NCBI GenBank assembly: GCA_025937615.1
Contig: JAICRA010000129.1
Span: 1-5,250, forward strand
Length of the DNA: 5,250 bases
From: Thermomicrobiales bacterium
Lineage (GTDB): Bacteria; Chloroflexota; Chloroflexia; Thermomicrobiales; UBA6265
Reading direction: 5' to 3'
Positions 4,964 to 5,250 of the stretch are shown here, in pieces. Below the pieces are notes generated by a model. That model made no database searches. It saw only the letters and a program-made list of their open reading frames with translations, and was not told where the DNA came from. Each line of letters opens with the position of its first letter. The first letter of the stretch is position 1. Position numbers and translations under genes: made by a program.

Positions 4964-5250
4964 ATGTCAAGAATTGGAAATTTGCCAGTACCAATCCCGG
5001 CCAGCGTCGAGATCGATATCGCCGAAGACAATACAGTCACGGTCAAGGGTCCGAAAGGAGCGCTCTCGCAGCGACTCAGCCCGCGCATGAGGCTGCAGCG
5101 CGACAACGGTACGATCCTGGTCGAGCGGCCGGACAACGAACGTGAGCACCGTGCGCTCCACGGACTGACTCGCACCCTGCTGAACAACATGGTCGTCGGC
5201 GTCACCGATGGATATCGGCGCGATCTGGAGATCCAGGGCGTTGGCTACCG
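4964..5250 (+). CDS. rplF: 50S ribosomal protein L6, 5' portion (3' end outside window)
   Basis: L6 binds 23S rRNA domain VI near the sarcin-ricin loop, at the factor-binding side of the large subunit. The frame is open from ATG 4964 to the window end: 95 full codons and two bases of the next, about half of the usual 175-185 residues. The N-terminus MSRIGNLPVPIPASVEI is the family standard, followed by VTVKGPKGALSQRL (25-38), the conserved RALHGLTRTLLNNMVVGVTDGY (63-84) and LEIQGVGY at the end, which fits the start of the second of the two L6 repeats. GGGAG (4951-4955) lies 8 nt upstream. It follows rpsH by 50 nt, in spc operon order. Confidence 0.97.
   Translation, partial: MSRIGNLPVPIPASVEIDIAEDNTVTVKGPKGALSQRLSPRMRLQRDNGTILVERPDNEREHRALHGLTRTLLNNMVVGVTDGYRRDLEIQGVGY

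Noticed and set aside
4326..4994. Long minus-strand open frame (222 codons) across rpsZ, rpsH and the start of rplF
   Set aside because: It lies opposite three certain ribosomal protein genes, shows no recognisable family and is explained by GC-rich codon bias.

Overview
This window is an internal piece of the bacterial S10-spc ribosomal protein gene cluster. All genes are on the plus strand, in canonical order: rplB (3' half), rpsS, rplV, rpsC, rplP, rpmC, rpsQ, rplN, rplX, rplE, rpsZ (zinc-type S14), rpsH and rplF (5' half). Every gene can be recognised from family motifs and length. No gene is inserted, lost or inverted relative to the usual order. I see no mobile element, RNA gene, CRISPR array or non-ribosomal gene, and no previously undescribed system.

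The organism is a bacterium with moderately high GC. The S19 C-terminal tail (FRGHG plus a basic end), the CXXC-containing L24 and the four-cysteine S14 would suit Chloroflexota (Thermomicrobia-like) or a neighbouring phylum. That placement is a low-confidence inference from memory of such proteins. The S10-spc arrangement and the bacterial-type L2, L14 and S14 make an archaeal origin very unlikely.

Layout: positions 1-2822 correspond to the distal S10 operon (rplB to rpsQ) and 2860-5250 to the proximal spc operon (rplN to rplF). The two run together with a 37-nt gap and no promoter or terminator that I can see, so a single transcript is likely. Two junctions overlap: rplV/rpsC share one base, and rplP/rpmC share GTGA. 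The remaining gaps are 15-97 nt, and nearly all carry a clear purine-rich ribosome binding site 4-10 nt before the start codon. Three genes (rpsS, rpmC, rplN) start with GTG.

The products are structural proteins of both ribosomal subunits. The large-subunit proteins are L2, L22, L16, L29, L14, L24, L5 and L6. The small-subunit proteins are S19, S3, S17, S14 and S8. Co-transcription fits their need for balanced synthesis.

The least ordinary content lies between and at the ends of genes. There are compact inverted repeats in the rpsC-rplP, rplE-rpsZ and rpsH-rplF gaps, each just ahead of a ribosome binding site. The 97-nt rplX-rplE gap is the longest in the window and lies where E. coli S8 represses the spc mRNA. 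L16 has a C-terminal acidic tail whose codons double as the rpmC ribosome binding site, and S17 has an N-terminal extension. These are modest leads, not evidence of a new system.
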